DNA of 64,000 bases. Origin: Jingyaoa shaoxingensis (GTDB lineage: Bacteria; Bacillota; Clostridia; Lachnospirales; Lachnospiraceae). The stretch spans positions 35,291-99,290 of the forward strand of contig NZ_JACRSZ010000015.1 in assembly GCF_014385005.1 (NCBI RefSeq), written 5' to 3'. The number at the start of each line of letters is the position of its first letter. Position 1 is the first letter of the stretch. The notes under the pieces were generated by a model. That model was not told where the DNA came from. It was given only the letters and a program-made list of their open reading frames with translations, and did no database searches. Below, piece by piece: positions 25,668 through 34,736 of this stretch. The translations under genes were made by a program, and so were the position numbers.

Positions 25668-27206
25668 GTGGAGCAGACATACGCTATAGAATTACACAAT
25701 ATCACCAAGCGTTTCGGCAGCGTCACTGCCAACGAAAAAGTAGACCTAGAGGTAAAAAAGGGAGAGATCCTCTGTCTGCTTGGTGAAAACGGAAGTGGTA
25801 AGACCACTTTGATGAATATGATATCCGGTATTTACTATCCGGATGAGGGAATGATCAAGGTAGACGGAAGAGAAGTGAGAATCCGATCTCCAAAGGATTC
25901 CTTTGATCTTGGAATCGGAATGGTGCATCAGCACTTCAAACTGGTAGACATTCTGACAGCAGCAGAAAATATCATTCTCGGACTGCCGGGAAAACAGATC
26001 CTGAATATGAAGCAGGTGAATAAAGAGATTCTTGAACTGGCTGTAAAATATGGATTCGAGATTGATCCGAAGAAGAAGATCTACCAGATGTCCGTATCAG
26101 AAAAACAGACAGTAGAGATCATCAAGCTGCTGTACCGCGGCGCCAGAATACTGATTCTGGATGAGCCGACAGCGGTACTGACACCACAGGAAGCCGACCG
26201 GCTTTTTGAAGTATTAAAGAATATGAAGAAAGACGGATGTTCCATCATCCTGATTACCCATAAGTTACACGAAGTATTGTCCGTATCCGACCGGGTATCT
26301 ATTCTGAGAAAAGGTCTCTACATTGATACGGTGAAGACATCCGAAGCTACCGTAGAGTCCCTGACAGAGATGATGGTAGGTGCGAAAGTTGAACTTAACA
26401 TCGACCGTCCGGAACCGGTGAATCCGGTGAAGCGTCTGGAACTGAAAAATGTGACCTGCAAGGACATTAATGAAGTAGTAACCCTGGATCACGCAGATCT
26501 GACGGTATACGGCGGTGAGATTCTGGGTATCGCAGGTATCTCAGGCGGCGGCCAGAAGGAACTGCTGGAGGCCATCGCAGGACTTCAGCCGGTATCCGAA
26601 GGAAGCATCACTTTTTATCCGGAAGAAAACCAGTCAAAAGAGATCGCTAACCTGGATGTGGCAGATATCCGTGCACTGGGCGTGCGTCTGGCATTCGTGC
26701 CGGAAGACCGTCTGGGAATGGGACTGGTTGGATCCATGGATATGACAGACAACATCATGCTGCGAAGCTACCAGAGAGGAAAGTCCAATTTCCTGGACCG
26801 TAAGACACCGGGTGAACTGGCACAGAAGATCAAGGATCAGTTAGAGATCGTGACACCAAGTATCTCTGCACCGGTGGGACAGATGTCAGGTGGAAACGTA
26901 CAGAAGGTACTGGTGGGACGGGAGATTGCCCAGAAGCCAAAGGTGCTGATGGTAGCTTATCCGACCAGAGGAATCGATATCAACTCATCCTATGCCATCT
27001 ATAACCTGTTAAATGAGCAGAAGAAAAAAGGCGTAGCAGTGATCTGTGTCATTGAAGACCTGGATGTCCTTCTGGAGCTGTGCGATCGGATTGCCGTACT
27101 CTGCGGCGGTCAGATCACGGGAGTACTGGATGGACGTACGGCCAAGAAAGATGAAGTGGGAGTACTGATGACAAAGCATGAGAAGGGAGGCGTTTCCCAT
27201 GAATAA
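25668..27206 (+). CDS. ABC transporter ATP-binding protein, nucleoside/BMP type (two ATPase domains)
   Basis: A 512-residue double ATPase that energises the BMP-type importer. Domain 1 has Walker A GENGSGKTT, Q-loop MVHQHFKLV, signature MSVSEKQTVEIIKLL and Walker B ILILDEPTAVL. Domain 2 has a modified P-loop GISGGGQKE, signature MSGGNVQKVLVGREI and a Walker B-like VLMVAYPTRGID, where the usual Glu is absent, as is common in this group. The start is GTG at 25668 after AAGGAGG. It overlaps the first permease gene by eight bases. Confidence 0.93.
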   Translation: MEQTYAIELHNITKRFGSVTANEKVDLEVKKGEILCLLGENGSGKTTLMNMISGIYYPDEGMIKVDGREVRIRSPKDSFDLGIGMVHQHFKLVDILTAAENIILGLPGKQILNMKQVNKEILELAVKYGFEIDPKKKIYQMSVSEKQTVEIIKLLYRGARILILDEPTAVLTPQEADRLFEVLKNMKKDGCSIILITHKLHEVLSVSDRVSILRKGLYIDTVKTSEATVESLTEMMVGAKVELNIDRPEPVNPVKRLELKNVTCKDINEVVTLDHADLTVYGGEILGIAGISGGGQKELLEAIAGLQPVSEGSITFYPEENQSKEIANLDVADIRALGVRLAFVPEDRLGMGLVGSMDMTDNIMLRSYQRGKSNFLDRKTPGELAQKIKDQLEIVTPSISAPVGQMSGGNVQKVLVGREIAQKPKVLMVAYPTRGIDINSSYAIYNLLNEQKKKGVAVICVIEDLDVLLELCDRIAVLCGGQITGVLDGRTAKKDEVGVLMTKHEKGGVSHE

Positions 27207-28275
27207 AGAACCAATGTTTCATATGTCCAAGCGGGAATCCATCACCCTTGGAAAACGTATCATGATCTACGTGGCAGCCATTCTTCTGGCACTGATCGTC
27301 TGTGCGGCAGTCATCGTGGGACTGGTACACATGAATCCGCTGGGGGTTTATAAGGCAATTTTTGACGGCGCACTGGGAAGCAGCCGCCGTATCTGGATCA
27401 CGATCCGAGATACGCTGGTACTGTTGTGTATCGCAGTTGGTCTGGCACCGGCATTTAAGATGCGTTTCTGGAATATCGGAGCCGAAGGACAGGTATTGAT
27501 CGGTGGTGTGGTATCCGCCGCATGCATGATCTATCTGTCTGATAAAGTACCAAACGTAGTATTGATCCTGTTAATGCTGGCTGGCAGTGCCATCGGAGGA
27601 CTGATCTGGGGACTGATTCCTACTTTCTTCAAGGCACACTGGAACACCAACGAGACACTGTTTACCCTGATGATGAACTACGTAGCTATGCAGGTGGTAA
27701 CGTTCTGCATCTGTTTCTGGGAGAATCCAAAAGGCTCCAACAGTGTAGGTATCATCAATCAGGCAACACAGGCAGGATGGCTGCCATCTGTGGCAGGCAA
27801 CGCCTACTTCTGGAATGTAGTCATCGTTACCATATTGACGGTTGCCATGTTTATTTATCTGAAATACAGCAAACAGGGCTATGAAGTAGCGGTTGTGGGA
27901 GAGAGCGACAGCACTGCGCGCTATGCAGGTATCAATGTCAGCAAGGTTATGCTGCGCACCATGGCAATCTCCGGCGCGATCTGTGGTATTGCCGGATTCA
28001 TTCTGGTCAGCGGTTCCGCACACACCATCTCCACATCCACAGCGAATGGGCGTGGATTTACCGCCATCATCGTAGCATGGATGGCGAAGTTCAATACCTT
28101 CATCATGATCCTGATTGCTTTCGGACTGGTATTTATGGAAAAAGGTGCTACTCAGATTGCATCCCAGTACGGACTGAATGAAAATGCATCCAGCATCATG
28201 CTTGGAATCATTCTGTTTTTCCTGTTGGGAGCAGAATTCTTTATTAACTACAAAATCGAAAGAAACAGAAAATAG
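27199..28275 (+). CDS. ABC transporter permease, nucleoside/BMP type, first subunit
   Basis: A 358-residue membrane protein with about eight to ten helices of the BPD_transp_2 family. The segment FWNIGAEGQVLIGGVVSAAC near residues 94-113, and VVGESDSTARYAGINVSKVM near 232-251, the ATPase contact loop, are typical. ATG 27199 follows GGGAGG by eight bases and overlaps the ATPase gene. It should pair with the second permease encoded next to form the heterodimeric channel. Confidence 0.93.
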   Translation: MNKEPMFHMSKRESITLGKRIMIYVAAILLALIVCAAVIVGLVHMNPLGVYKAIFDGALGSSRRIWITIRDTLVLLCIAVGLAPAFKMRFWNIGAEGQVLIGGVVSAACMIYLSDKVPNVVLILLMLAGSAIGGLIWGLIPTFFKAHWNTNETLFTLMMNYVAMQVVTFCICFWENPKGSNSVGIINQATQAGWLPSVAGNAYFWNVVIVTILTVAMFIYLKYSKQGYEVAVVGESDSTARYAGINVSKVMLRTMAISGAICGIAGFILVSGSAHTISTSTANGRGFTAIIVAWMAKFNTFIMILIAFGLVFMEKGATQIASQYGLNENASSIMLGIILFFLLGAEFFINYKIERNRK

Positions 28276-28286
28276 GAGGAACTGCA

Positions 28287-29267
28287 ATGGGCACAATTAT
28301 TATTTTTATACAAAAAGCAATCGTTCAGGGCATGGGAATCCTGTTTGGAGCAGAAGGAGAGATCCTGACTGAGAAATCAGGCAACCTGAACCTTGGTATT
28401 CCGGGTATCATGTACATGGGCGGTATCGCCGGACTGATGGGAGCCTTCTTCTATGAAAAAGGAACCGAGAATCCTAATGCTTTCGTCGGCATGCTGATTT
28501 CCCTGATCTGTGCATTCTTATGCGCTATGCTGGGCGGACTGATCTACAGTATCCTGACCATCACCCTTCGTGCCAACCAGAACGTAACCGGTCTGGCACT
28601 GACCACCTTCGGAACCGGATTCGGTAACTTCTTCGGTGGATCCATTTCCAAGCTGGCAGGAGGTGTAGGACAGATCTCCGTGAGCACAACAGCCAGTGCT
28701 TATCAGGCAAAGATTCCGGGTCTGTCAAAGATTCCGGTGATCGGAAGCATTTTCTTTTCTTATGGTTTCCTGACTTATGTGGCACTTTTACTTGCCATTT
28801 TATTATCCTTCTTCCTGTTCCGTACCAGAAACGGACTGAACCTCCGCGCCGTGGGCGAGAATCCGGGAACCGCAGATGCTGCAGGTATCAATGTCAGCAA
28901 ATACAAATACCTTGCCACCTGTATCGGAGCCGGTATCGCAGGACTTGGCGGACTGTACTTCGTTATGGAATACAGTGGAGGAACTTGGACAGACAACGGA
29001 TTCGGTGACCGTGGATGGCTGGCAGTAGCGTTAGTTATTTTTGCTATGTGGAAGCCGATCAACGCCATCTGGGGATCCATCCTCTTTGGTGCACTGTATA
29101 TCCTTTACCTGTATATTCCGGGACTGGGAAGAAGTACACAGGAAATATTCAAAGCATTACCATATGTGGTAACGATCATTGTGCTGGTATTTATCAGCTT
29201 CCGTAAGAAGAAAGAAGACCAGCCACCGGAAGGCCTGGGACAGGCATACTTCCGAGAGGAACGTTAA
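28287..29267 (+). CDS. ABC transporter permease, nucleoside/BMP type, second subunit
   Basis: A 326-residue partner permease. Family features are the N-terminal FGAEGEILTEKSGNLNLGIP and GENPGTADAAGINVSKYKYL near residue 190, the cytoplasmic coupling loop. TAGGAGG lies nine bases before the ATG and eleven bases separate it from the first permease. It ends the operon. Purine nucleosides are the expected cargo from family knowledge. Confidence 0.93.
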   Translation: MGTIIIFIQKAIVQGMGILFGAEGEILTEKSGNLNLGIPGIMYMGGIAGLMGAFFYEKGTENPNAFVGMLISLICAFLCAMLGGLIYSILTITLRANQNVTGLALTTFGTGFGNFFGGSISKLAGGVGQISVSTTASAYQAKIPGLSKIPVIGSIFFSYGFLTYVALLLAILLSFFLFRTRNGLNLRAVGENPGTADAAGINVSKYKYLATCIGAGIAGLGGLYFVMEYSGGTWTDNGFGDRGWLAVALVIFAMWKPINAIWGSILFGALYILYLYIPGLGRSTQEIFKALPYVVTIIVLVFISFRKKKEDQPPEGLGQAYFREER

Positions 29268-29340
29268 ACAGGAGCCAGAGATCCATATATACTTTCGGCT
29301 ATATGGCACCGTATGAGAACTGTACGACTGGAAGATAGAA

Positions 29341-29380
29341 AAAGAGCCCAGATGCATCGTTTAAAATGCACCGGGGCTCA
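29341..29380 (-). terminator. Terminator of ilvE (minus strand), possibly bidirectional
   Basis: GAGCCC (29344-29349) pairs with GGGCTC (29374-29379) with an inner ATGCA/TGCA helix. Read on the minus strand it is followed by TTTTTCT, a proper terminator for the aminotransferase gene; it may also stop the convergent ABC operon. Confidence 0.75.
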
Positions 29381-29400
29381 ATTTATATCTGCAGATTAAT

Positions 29401-30426
29401 TTATTCTACGACCTTGATCCATCCTTCCGGAGCCTTGATATGTCCCATCTGGATACCGGTCAGTGTCTCACGCAGCTTGGTGATAACCGGTCCCATCTCG
29501 TCCATTCCGCTTGGGAAACAGATCTCCTTGCCGTGATCGTTGATCTTTCCAACCGGAGAGATCACAGCGGCTGTACCGCACAGACCACATTCTGCGAAGT
29601 CCTTTACCTCATCGAAGTATACTTCACGTTCTTCTACTTCCAGTCCAAGATATTCCTTGGCAACATAGATCAGAGAACGACGTGTGATAGATGGCAGAAT
29701 ACTGCCGGACTTCGGAGTAACGACCTTGTTATCCTTGGTAACGAAGATGAAGTTCGCTCCACCGGTCTCTTCTACCTTAGTTCTGGTAGCAGCATCCAGG
29801 TACATATTCTCAGCGAATCCTTCGCGATGCGCTTCCATGATTGGATAGAGGCTCATAGCATAGTTCAGTCCGGCCTTGATATGACCTGTTCCGTGAGGTG
29901 CTGCACGGTCATAATCACTGACACGGATTACGATTGGTTTAGCGCCGCCCTTGAAGTAAGGACCAACAGGGGTAGCAAATACACGGAACTGATATTCACT
30001 GGCAGGTTTTACACCGATGACAGCGTCACTTCCGAACATATATGGACGGATGTAAAGAGTAGCGCCTGATCCGTAAGGTGGAACAAATGCTTCGTTGGCT
30101 TTTACTACATTTACAACAGCTTCTACGAACTTATCTTCAGGGAATACCGGCATCTCCAGTCTGCGGCAGGAGTCAGCCATACGTGCTGCATTCAGGTCAG
30201 GACGGAAAATAACGGTACGTCCGTCTTCTGTAGTATAAGCCTTCATACCTTCAAAACAAGTCTGTGCATACTGCAGAACACCTGCACATTCAGAAATAGT
30301 AACAGTAGCATCCGTAGTCAGTGCACCTTCCTCCCATGCACCATCTTTGTAATTCGCTACAAAACGATAATCTGTAGGCATATAGCCAAATCCAAGATTT
30401 GACCAGTCGATATTTTTCTTTTCCAT
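29401..30426 (-). CDS. ilvE: Branched-chain amino acid aminotransferase
   Basis: A 341-residue fold-type IV PLP enzyme that transfers amino groups between glutamate and branched-chain 2-oxo acids in the cytoplasm. The sequence has the substrate loop GMKAYTTEDGRTVIFRPDLN, the PLP-lysine region GTGHIKAGLNYAMSLYP (Lys near 200), and the cofactor motifs GGANFIFV and SILPSITRRS. Length is standard for the eukaryote-like BCAT subgroup in Bacillota. A strong AGGAGG precedes the start. It is transcribed alone from a promoter at 30498-30526. Confidence 0.95.
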   Translation of the reverse strand: MEKKNIDWSNLGFGYMPTDYRFVANYKDGAWEEGALTTDATVTISECAGVLQYAQTCFEGMKAYTTEDGRTVIFRPDLNAARMADSCRRLEMPVFPEDKFVEAVVNVVKANEAFVPPYGSGATLYIRPYMFGSDAVIGVKPASEYQFRVFATPVGPYFKGGAKPIVIRVSDYDRAAPHGTGHIKAGLNYAMSLYPIMEAHREGFAENMYLDAATRTKVEETGGANFIFVTKDNKVVTPKSGSILPSITRRSLIYVAKEYLGLEVEEREVYFDEVKDFAECGLCGTAAVISPVGKINDHGKEICFPSGMDEMGPVITKLRETLTGIQMGHIKAPEGWIKVVE

Positions 30427-30497
30427 AATAAACTTCCTCCTAACGTATGTGGATCATCCAGCAGACACTTTAATCTGCTAAAGGAATTATTGTTTCC

Positions 30498-30526
30498 AGT
30501 TTACACCCGAATAAAAGGAGCGTCAA
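30498..30526 (-). promoter_or_regulatory. Promoter of ilvE
   Basis: On the minus strand TTGACG (30521-30526) and TAAACT (30498-30503) are 17 bases apart. A leader of about 65 bases follows; I see no T-box motif in it. Confidence 0.65.
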
Positions 30527-30592
30527 GAGATTTCCAGAGTATTGAAATCAATTATATCCATGCTGTAAAAAGTCTTTAACTATAAAAAAGAA

Positions 30593-30621
30593 TTGACGGG
30601 AAAATGAAAAAGTAATACGAT
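30593..30621 (+). promoter_or_regulatory. Promoter of the saccharopine dehydrogenase-like gene
   Basis: TTGACG (30593-30598) and TACGAT (30616-30621) are 17 bases apart. Divergent from the ilvE promoter, 67 bases away. Confidence 0.65.
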
Positions 30622-30659
30622 TTTTCTAAATCCAAAATCAAAAAAGAGGAGAACATAGT

Positions 30660-31913
30660 ATGCGAATGATGTTAGTTGGCGCCGGCGCTGTCGGCGAAAG
30701 TATTGTAAAAGTAATGCAGTGGAGAGATCCGAAGGGAGAATGGCTTGAGTATGTGCTGGTCTGTGACTATGATAAAGCACGTGCTCAGGAAGTGGTAGAC
30801 AAGCTCAGCGGTGACACTCGTTTTGAGGCAGAAAAAGTGAATGCCACAGACCGGGAAGATATGAAAAACCTGATCAAAGCACATAAGATTGATTTTGTCA
30901 TGGATGCGGCACCGCCATTTGCCAGCAACATGATCTTTGACGCAGCCTTTGCCACAGGTGTCAATTACGGTAGCATGGGCACCTGGTCTGTGCCGATGGA
31001 TGAACCGAAGCTGGGGCTGGGCATTGAGAACAGCTACACAGAACCAATGACGAAATATAACTTCGACCGTCACGAGGCATGGAAGAAGCAGGGCAATATG
31101 GCAGTCATCTGTATGGGGATCGACCCAGGCGTTGTCAACGTCTTTGCCAAATATGCGGCAACCCATCTCTTTGATGAGATGACAGAAGCCCACGTAAAAG
31201 ATGGCGGCAACCTGACCGTGCCGGGAGCGGATCCGGATGATATCATGTTCGGCTTTAACGTATGGACCGTGCTGGATGAAGTTATGAACCCGAACGTGGA
31301 ATACGACGAAGAAAAGGGTGGCTTTATTGTAGAAAAAGCCTTTGCCGGGCAGGAAGTCTTCGACATGCCGGATGGAGTAGGACCGAACACACTGGTCAAA
31401 GTGGAACATGAAGAAGTCGTTACCATGGCACGTTTCCTGAAGCAGTATGGTCTGAAAAAAGCCACTTTCAAGATCAGTCTGGATGAGAATCTGATCACAG
31501 CCCTGAAGGTACTGGACAAGCTGGGGCTTCGCAGTATCCACCCGGTACAGGTAGGAAATGTATCCGTCATTCCAAGAGACGTAGTAGCAGCCTGCGCCCC
31601 ACAGCCAAAAGACATCGGAGACGAGATGACAGGTAAAATGCTGGTAGGTGTCCACTGCATCGGCAAAAAGGACGGACAGGACAAAGAATACTTCCTTTAC
31701 CAGCCATTTGACAATCAGGAATCCATGAAACGCTGGGGCAACCAGGCAGTTACCGCCCAGACAGGATTCGGGGCAGCTCTGGCACTGGAACTCATCGGCA
31801 AAGGCATCTGGAAAGAAGCAGGAGTCTACTCCCCGGAATACTTCGATCCGGAACCATATATTCAGCTGATGGACGAAAGCGGATATGAATACAGAATACA
31901 GGAACTGAAATAA
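30660..31913 (+). CDS. Saccharopine dehydrogenase family protein
   Basis: A 417-residue NAD(P)-dependent oxidoreductase of the saccharopine dehydrogenase/carboxynorspermidine synthase group. The Rossmann motif VGAGAVGESIVKVM begins at residue 5, VMDAAPPFASNMI marks the nucleotide/substrate junction, and CMGIDPGVVNVFAKYA near residue 150 is the conserved active-site segment. GAGGAG lies before the ATG. It is a single-gene unit. Members act in lysine catabolism or in making carboxyspermidine-type polyamines; no polyamine or lysine gene is adjacent, so I do not choose between them. Confidence 0.87.
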   Translation: MRMMLVGAGAVGESIVKVMQWRDPKGEWLEYVLVCDYDKARAQEVVDKLSGDTRFEAEKVNATDREDMKNLIKAHKIDFVMDAAPPFASNMIFDAAFATGVNYGSMGTWSVPMDEPKLGLGIENSYTEPMTKYNFDRHEAWKKQGNMAVICMGIDPGVVNVFAKYAATHLFDEMTEAHVKDGGNLTVPGADPDDIMFGFNVWTVLDEVMNPNVEYDEEKGGFIVEKAFAGQEVFDMPDGVGPNTLVKVEHEEVVTMARFLKQYGLKKATFKISLDENLITALKVLDKLGLRSIHPVQVGNVSVIPRDVVAACAPQPKDIGDEMTGKMLVGVHCIGKKDGQDKEYFLYQPFDNQESMKRWGNQAVTAQTGFGAALALELIGKGIWKEAGVYSPEYFDPEPYIQLMDESGYEYRIQELK

Positions 31914-31979
31914 GTGGTATAGAAACGGTGAATATGCTATACTTATAAAAAACAAGATTTGAGATCAGGGGGTGAGCAG

Positions 31980-33566
31980 ATGGGGCTTTTTGTGAATCCG
32001 GATAACAGTGCATTTCAGAAAACACTGAATTCATTGATTTACGTGGATAAGACAAAATTAATAGAGTACACGAATACAGTATTGAACACAGATAATGCTT
32101 TTATCTGCAATAGCCGCCCAAGACGTTTTGGCAAGTCCATTACAGCAAACATGCTTACAGCCTATTATAGCAAAGGATGCGATTCAGAAGCAATGTTTTC
32201 CACACTGGAGATAGCGAAAAGCAAAGATTTCCGGAAATATCTGAATCAATATGATGTGATACGGTTTGATGTACAATGGTGCATGATGGATGCCGGCTCA
32301 CCGGATGCAGCAGTCCGATATATCAATGAACATTTAATCTCAGAATTGAGGGAATTGTATCCGGAGATTCCGTTGAAAGATGTGAAGACTGCCTATGGTG
32401 TAATGTCTCGAATCAATGCTTCTACAGGACGGAAATTCGTAGTAATTATCGATGAATGGGATGTCCTTATTCGTGATGAAGGGTCTAATGAGAAAATACA
32501 GAAGGACTATATAGATTTTCTCAGAGGAATGTTCAAAGGTATTATGCCAACCAGTTATATTGCACTTGCTTATATAACTGGTATCTTACCGATAAAGAAA
32601 ATTCGGACAGAGTCAGCGCTGAATAACTTTGATGAATTTACTATGATGGATGCCAGTAATATGGCACCTTATATCGGATTTACACAAGACGAGGTCAAAG
32701 ATCTGTGCCAGACTTATCAGGTTGATTTTGATAAAGTAAAGTGCTGGTATGACGGCTATCTTCTGGAAGCGGAACAGATCTACAATCCCAGGGCAGTAGT
32801 CAGCGTAATGACTAAGAAACGGTTCAAAAGTTACTGGTCAGAAACAGGAACCTATGAAGCAATTGTTCCGCTGATCAATATGAATTTTGATGGATTGAAA
32901 ACAGCAATCATTGAGATGCTGTCAGGAGCATCTGTGAAAGTGGATGTGACTTCTTTCCAGAATGATGCAGTGAATTTTGTCAATAAAGATGATGTTCTTA
33001 CTTATCTGATTCACCTGGGATATCTGGGGTACAATCAGGACAAAGAGATGGCTTTTGTTCCAAATGAAGAGATACGTCAGGAGCTGTTAAAAGCGGTCAG
33101 ACGGAAAAAATGGAATGAATTTACTGAATTTCAAATAAAATCGGAAGAATTATTAAACGCAACATTAGATATGGATGCAGAAAAAGTAGCTTCAGATATG
33201 GAACAGATTCATATGGAATATGCATCTGCGATCCAGTACAATAATGAAAATTCACTCAGCAGTGTCCTCACAATAGCATATCTAAGCGCAATGCAGTATT
33301 ATTTCAAACCGGTTCGTGAGATGCCTGCGGGAAGAGGATTTGCAGACTTTATATTCCTGCCGAAACCAGAATATCAACAGGAATATCCGGCACTGGTAGT
33401 AGAATTGAAGTGGAATCAAGATGTACAGACTGCAATAAATCAGATAAAAGAAAAACAATATCCGGCATCCATAGAGGCATACACAGGAAAAATACTACTG
33501 GCAGCACTCAGCTATGATAAAAAAACAAAACATCATAAATGTATCATTGAAAAATACACAAAATAA
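31980..33566 (+). CDS. AAA-ATPase-like protein with C-terminal PD-(D/E)XK nuclease domain (DUF1703 type)
   Basis: A 528-residue protein. The N-terminal ATPase-like domain starts with FVNPDNSAFQKTLNSLIYVD and has the P-loop variant SRPRRFGKSITANML near residue 45 and Walker B-like FVVIIDEWDVLI. The C-terminal domain retains a full nuclease pattern: GRGFADFIFLP supplies the Asp, ALVVELKW the ExK, and QIKEKQY the following Gln/Lys. ATG 31980 follows AGGGGGTGA. These proteins are multi-copy in gut anaerobes and their function is not established; mobile-element or defence roles have been suggested for related nucleases, but nothing here proves either. Confidence 0.85.
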   Translation: MGLFVNPDNSAFQKTLNSLIYVDKTKLIEYTNTVLNTDNAFICNSRPRRFGKSITANMLTAYYSKGCDSEAMFSTLEIAKSKDFRKYLNQYDVIRFDVQWCMMDAGSPDAAVRYINEHLISELRELYPEIPLKDVKTAYGVMSRINASTGRKFVVIIDEWDVLIRDEGSNEKIQKDYIDFLRGMFKGIMPTSYIALAYITGILPIKKIRTESALNNFDEFTMMDASNMAPYIGFTQDEVKDLCQTYQVDFDKVKCWYDGYLLEAEQIYNPRAVVSVMTKKRFKSYWSETGTYEAIVPLINMNFDGLKTAIIEMLSGASVKVDVTSFQNDAVNFVNKDDVLTYLIHLGYLGYNQDKEMAFVPNEEIRQELLKAVRRKKWNEFTEFQIKSEELLNATLDMDAEKVASDMEQIHMEYASAIQYNNENSLSSVLTIAYLSAMQYYFKPVREMPAGRGFADFIFLPKPEYQQEYPALVVELKWNQDVQTAINQIKEKQYPASIEAYTGKILLAALSYDKKTKHHKCIIEKYTK

Positions 33567-33583
33567 AGGATGATCGTCTTTCA

Positions 33584-33675
33584 TTCACAGCTTAAAAGAG
33601 CAGTCTCTGACAGGTGCACGCGAATCATAGAAAACAAGCGTGTTACAAGACAAAATACTGCTCTTTAAGTGTGAA
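33584..33675. repeat. Long imperfect inverted repeat in the gap before the PLP enzyme gene
   Basis: A 21-base arm (33584-33604) and a 19-base arm (33657-33675) are complementary except for two single-base bulges; an inner GCACGC/GCGTGT pair lies between them. The T/A-rich ends and the roughly 90-base size could fit a structured RNA, a terminator or a tiny inverted-repeat element. No target duplication is obvious. Confidence 0.6.
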
Positions 33676-33692
33676 TAAAACACGGAATAAGG

Positions 33693-33721
33693 TTGAAATC
33701 CCTCCCCCCATAGTCTATAAT
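33693..33721 (+). promoter_or_regulatory. Promoter of the five-gene envelope-modification operon
   Basis: TTGAAA (33693-33698) and a consensus TATAAT (33716-33721) are 17 bases apart, about 55 bases before the first start codon. Confidence 0.75.
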
Positions 33722-33776
33722 ATGACGCGTAACACTGAGAATTACAGACAACATACTTATTTATAAAGGAAACTAT

Positions 33777-34736
33777 ATGAACACACCGATTCAGAAACTG
33801 GACTTTCCCAACAACCGGAACGTCCGTTTATATTGTAAAAGAGAAGACCTCTTACCATTTTCCCTGGGAGGCAACAAGGTGCGCATCGGCAGAGCCTTTT
33901 TCAACGATATGCTGGAAAAGGGGAAGGACTGCATGATTGTGTATGGCAACAGCCGTTCCAATCTGTGCCGTGTGCTGGCGAATCTGTGCTGTGCCCACAA
34001 GGTGCCGTGCTACATGATCTGCTCCGGTGAGGCAGGAGAAGAAGCCGGTATCGAAACAAACAACAGCCGCCTGATGAAGTGGCTGGGGGCAGAAGTGATC
34101 CCATGTGAGAAGACGAATATCGCTCAGACCGTGGAAGATACCATGAACCGCCTGACAGCAGAAGGAAAGCATCCTTATTATATCTTCGGAGACAAGTTCG
34201 GCATCGGCAACGAAGGCACTCCGGTACAGGCATATGTAGACGGCTATCGAGAGATCCGTGCCTGGGAAGAACAGGAAGGAATCCTCTTTTCCCATATCTT
34301 TTTTGCATCCGGTACAGGCTCCACACAGTGCGGGCTGGTCAGCGGCAAGATCCTGGAACAGGGACCGGAGAAGATCGTAGGGATCTCCATCTCATCCAGA
34401 GAATACGACCGCGCCATGAATGTCATGCAGACCGGCATCCGGGAATATTTTGAGAAACATCATCTGGAACTGCCGGAGCATTTTGCAAAAGAACTGCATC
34501 TGGAGATGGCATACCGTCAGGCAGGCTATGGCCAGTACGATGACCGTATCATGCATGTGATCCGGGAAGAATTCTGCCGCAATGGACTGCCGCTGGATCC
34601 GACCTATACCGGTAAGGCATTCTGGGGCATGAAAGAATACATCGAGGAACATCATTTGGAGGACTGTGACGTGCTCTTTCTGCACACCGGCGGCACACCG
34701 CTGTTTTATGACTGTCTTCCGGGAGGAACTTTATGA
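33777..34736 (+). CDS. PLP-dependent enzyme of the ACC deaminase/D-cysteine desulfhydrase family
   Basis: A 319-residue fold-type II PLP enzyme. KREDLLPFSLGGNKVR near residues 21-36 contains the cofactor-binding lysine in the family context GGNK, and FFASGTGSTQCGLVSGK near 180 is the phosphate-binding loop; HTGGTPLFYD is near the C terminus. Homologues deaminate or eliminate on small D- or L-amino acids. AAAGGA lies before the ATG. The last four bases overlap the glycosyltransferase gene, so its job is probably tied to that pathway and not to general amino-acid breakdown. The substrate is unknown. Confidence 0.85.
   Translation: MNTPIQKLDFPNNRNVRLYCKREDLLPFSLGGNKVRIGRAFFNDMLEKGKDCMIVYGNSRSNLCRVLANLCCAHKVPCYMICSGEAGEEAGIETNNSRLMKWLGAEVIPCEKTNIAQTVEDTMNRLTAEGKHPYYIFGDKFGIGNEGTPVQAYVDGYREIRAWEEQEGILFSHIFFASGTGSTQCGLVSGKILEQGPEKIVGISISSREYDRAMNVMQTGIREYFEKHHLELPEHFAKELHLEMAYRQAGYGQYDDRIMHVIREEFCRNGLPLDPTYTGKAFWGMKEYIEEHHLEDCDVLFLHTGGTPLFYDCLPGGTL

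Noticed and set aside
30427..30497. T-box leader before ilvE
   Set aside because: The leader is only about 65 bases long and lacks the conserved T-box and terminator/antiterminator layout.
30672..31955. 427-codon open frame on the minus strand
   Set aside because: Antiparallel shadow of the saccharopine dehydrogenase-like gene, with no family features and odd composition.
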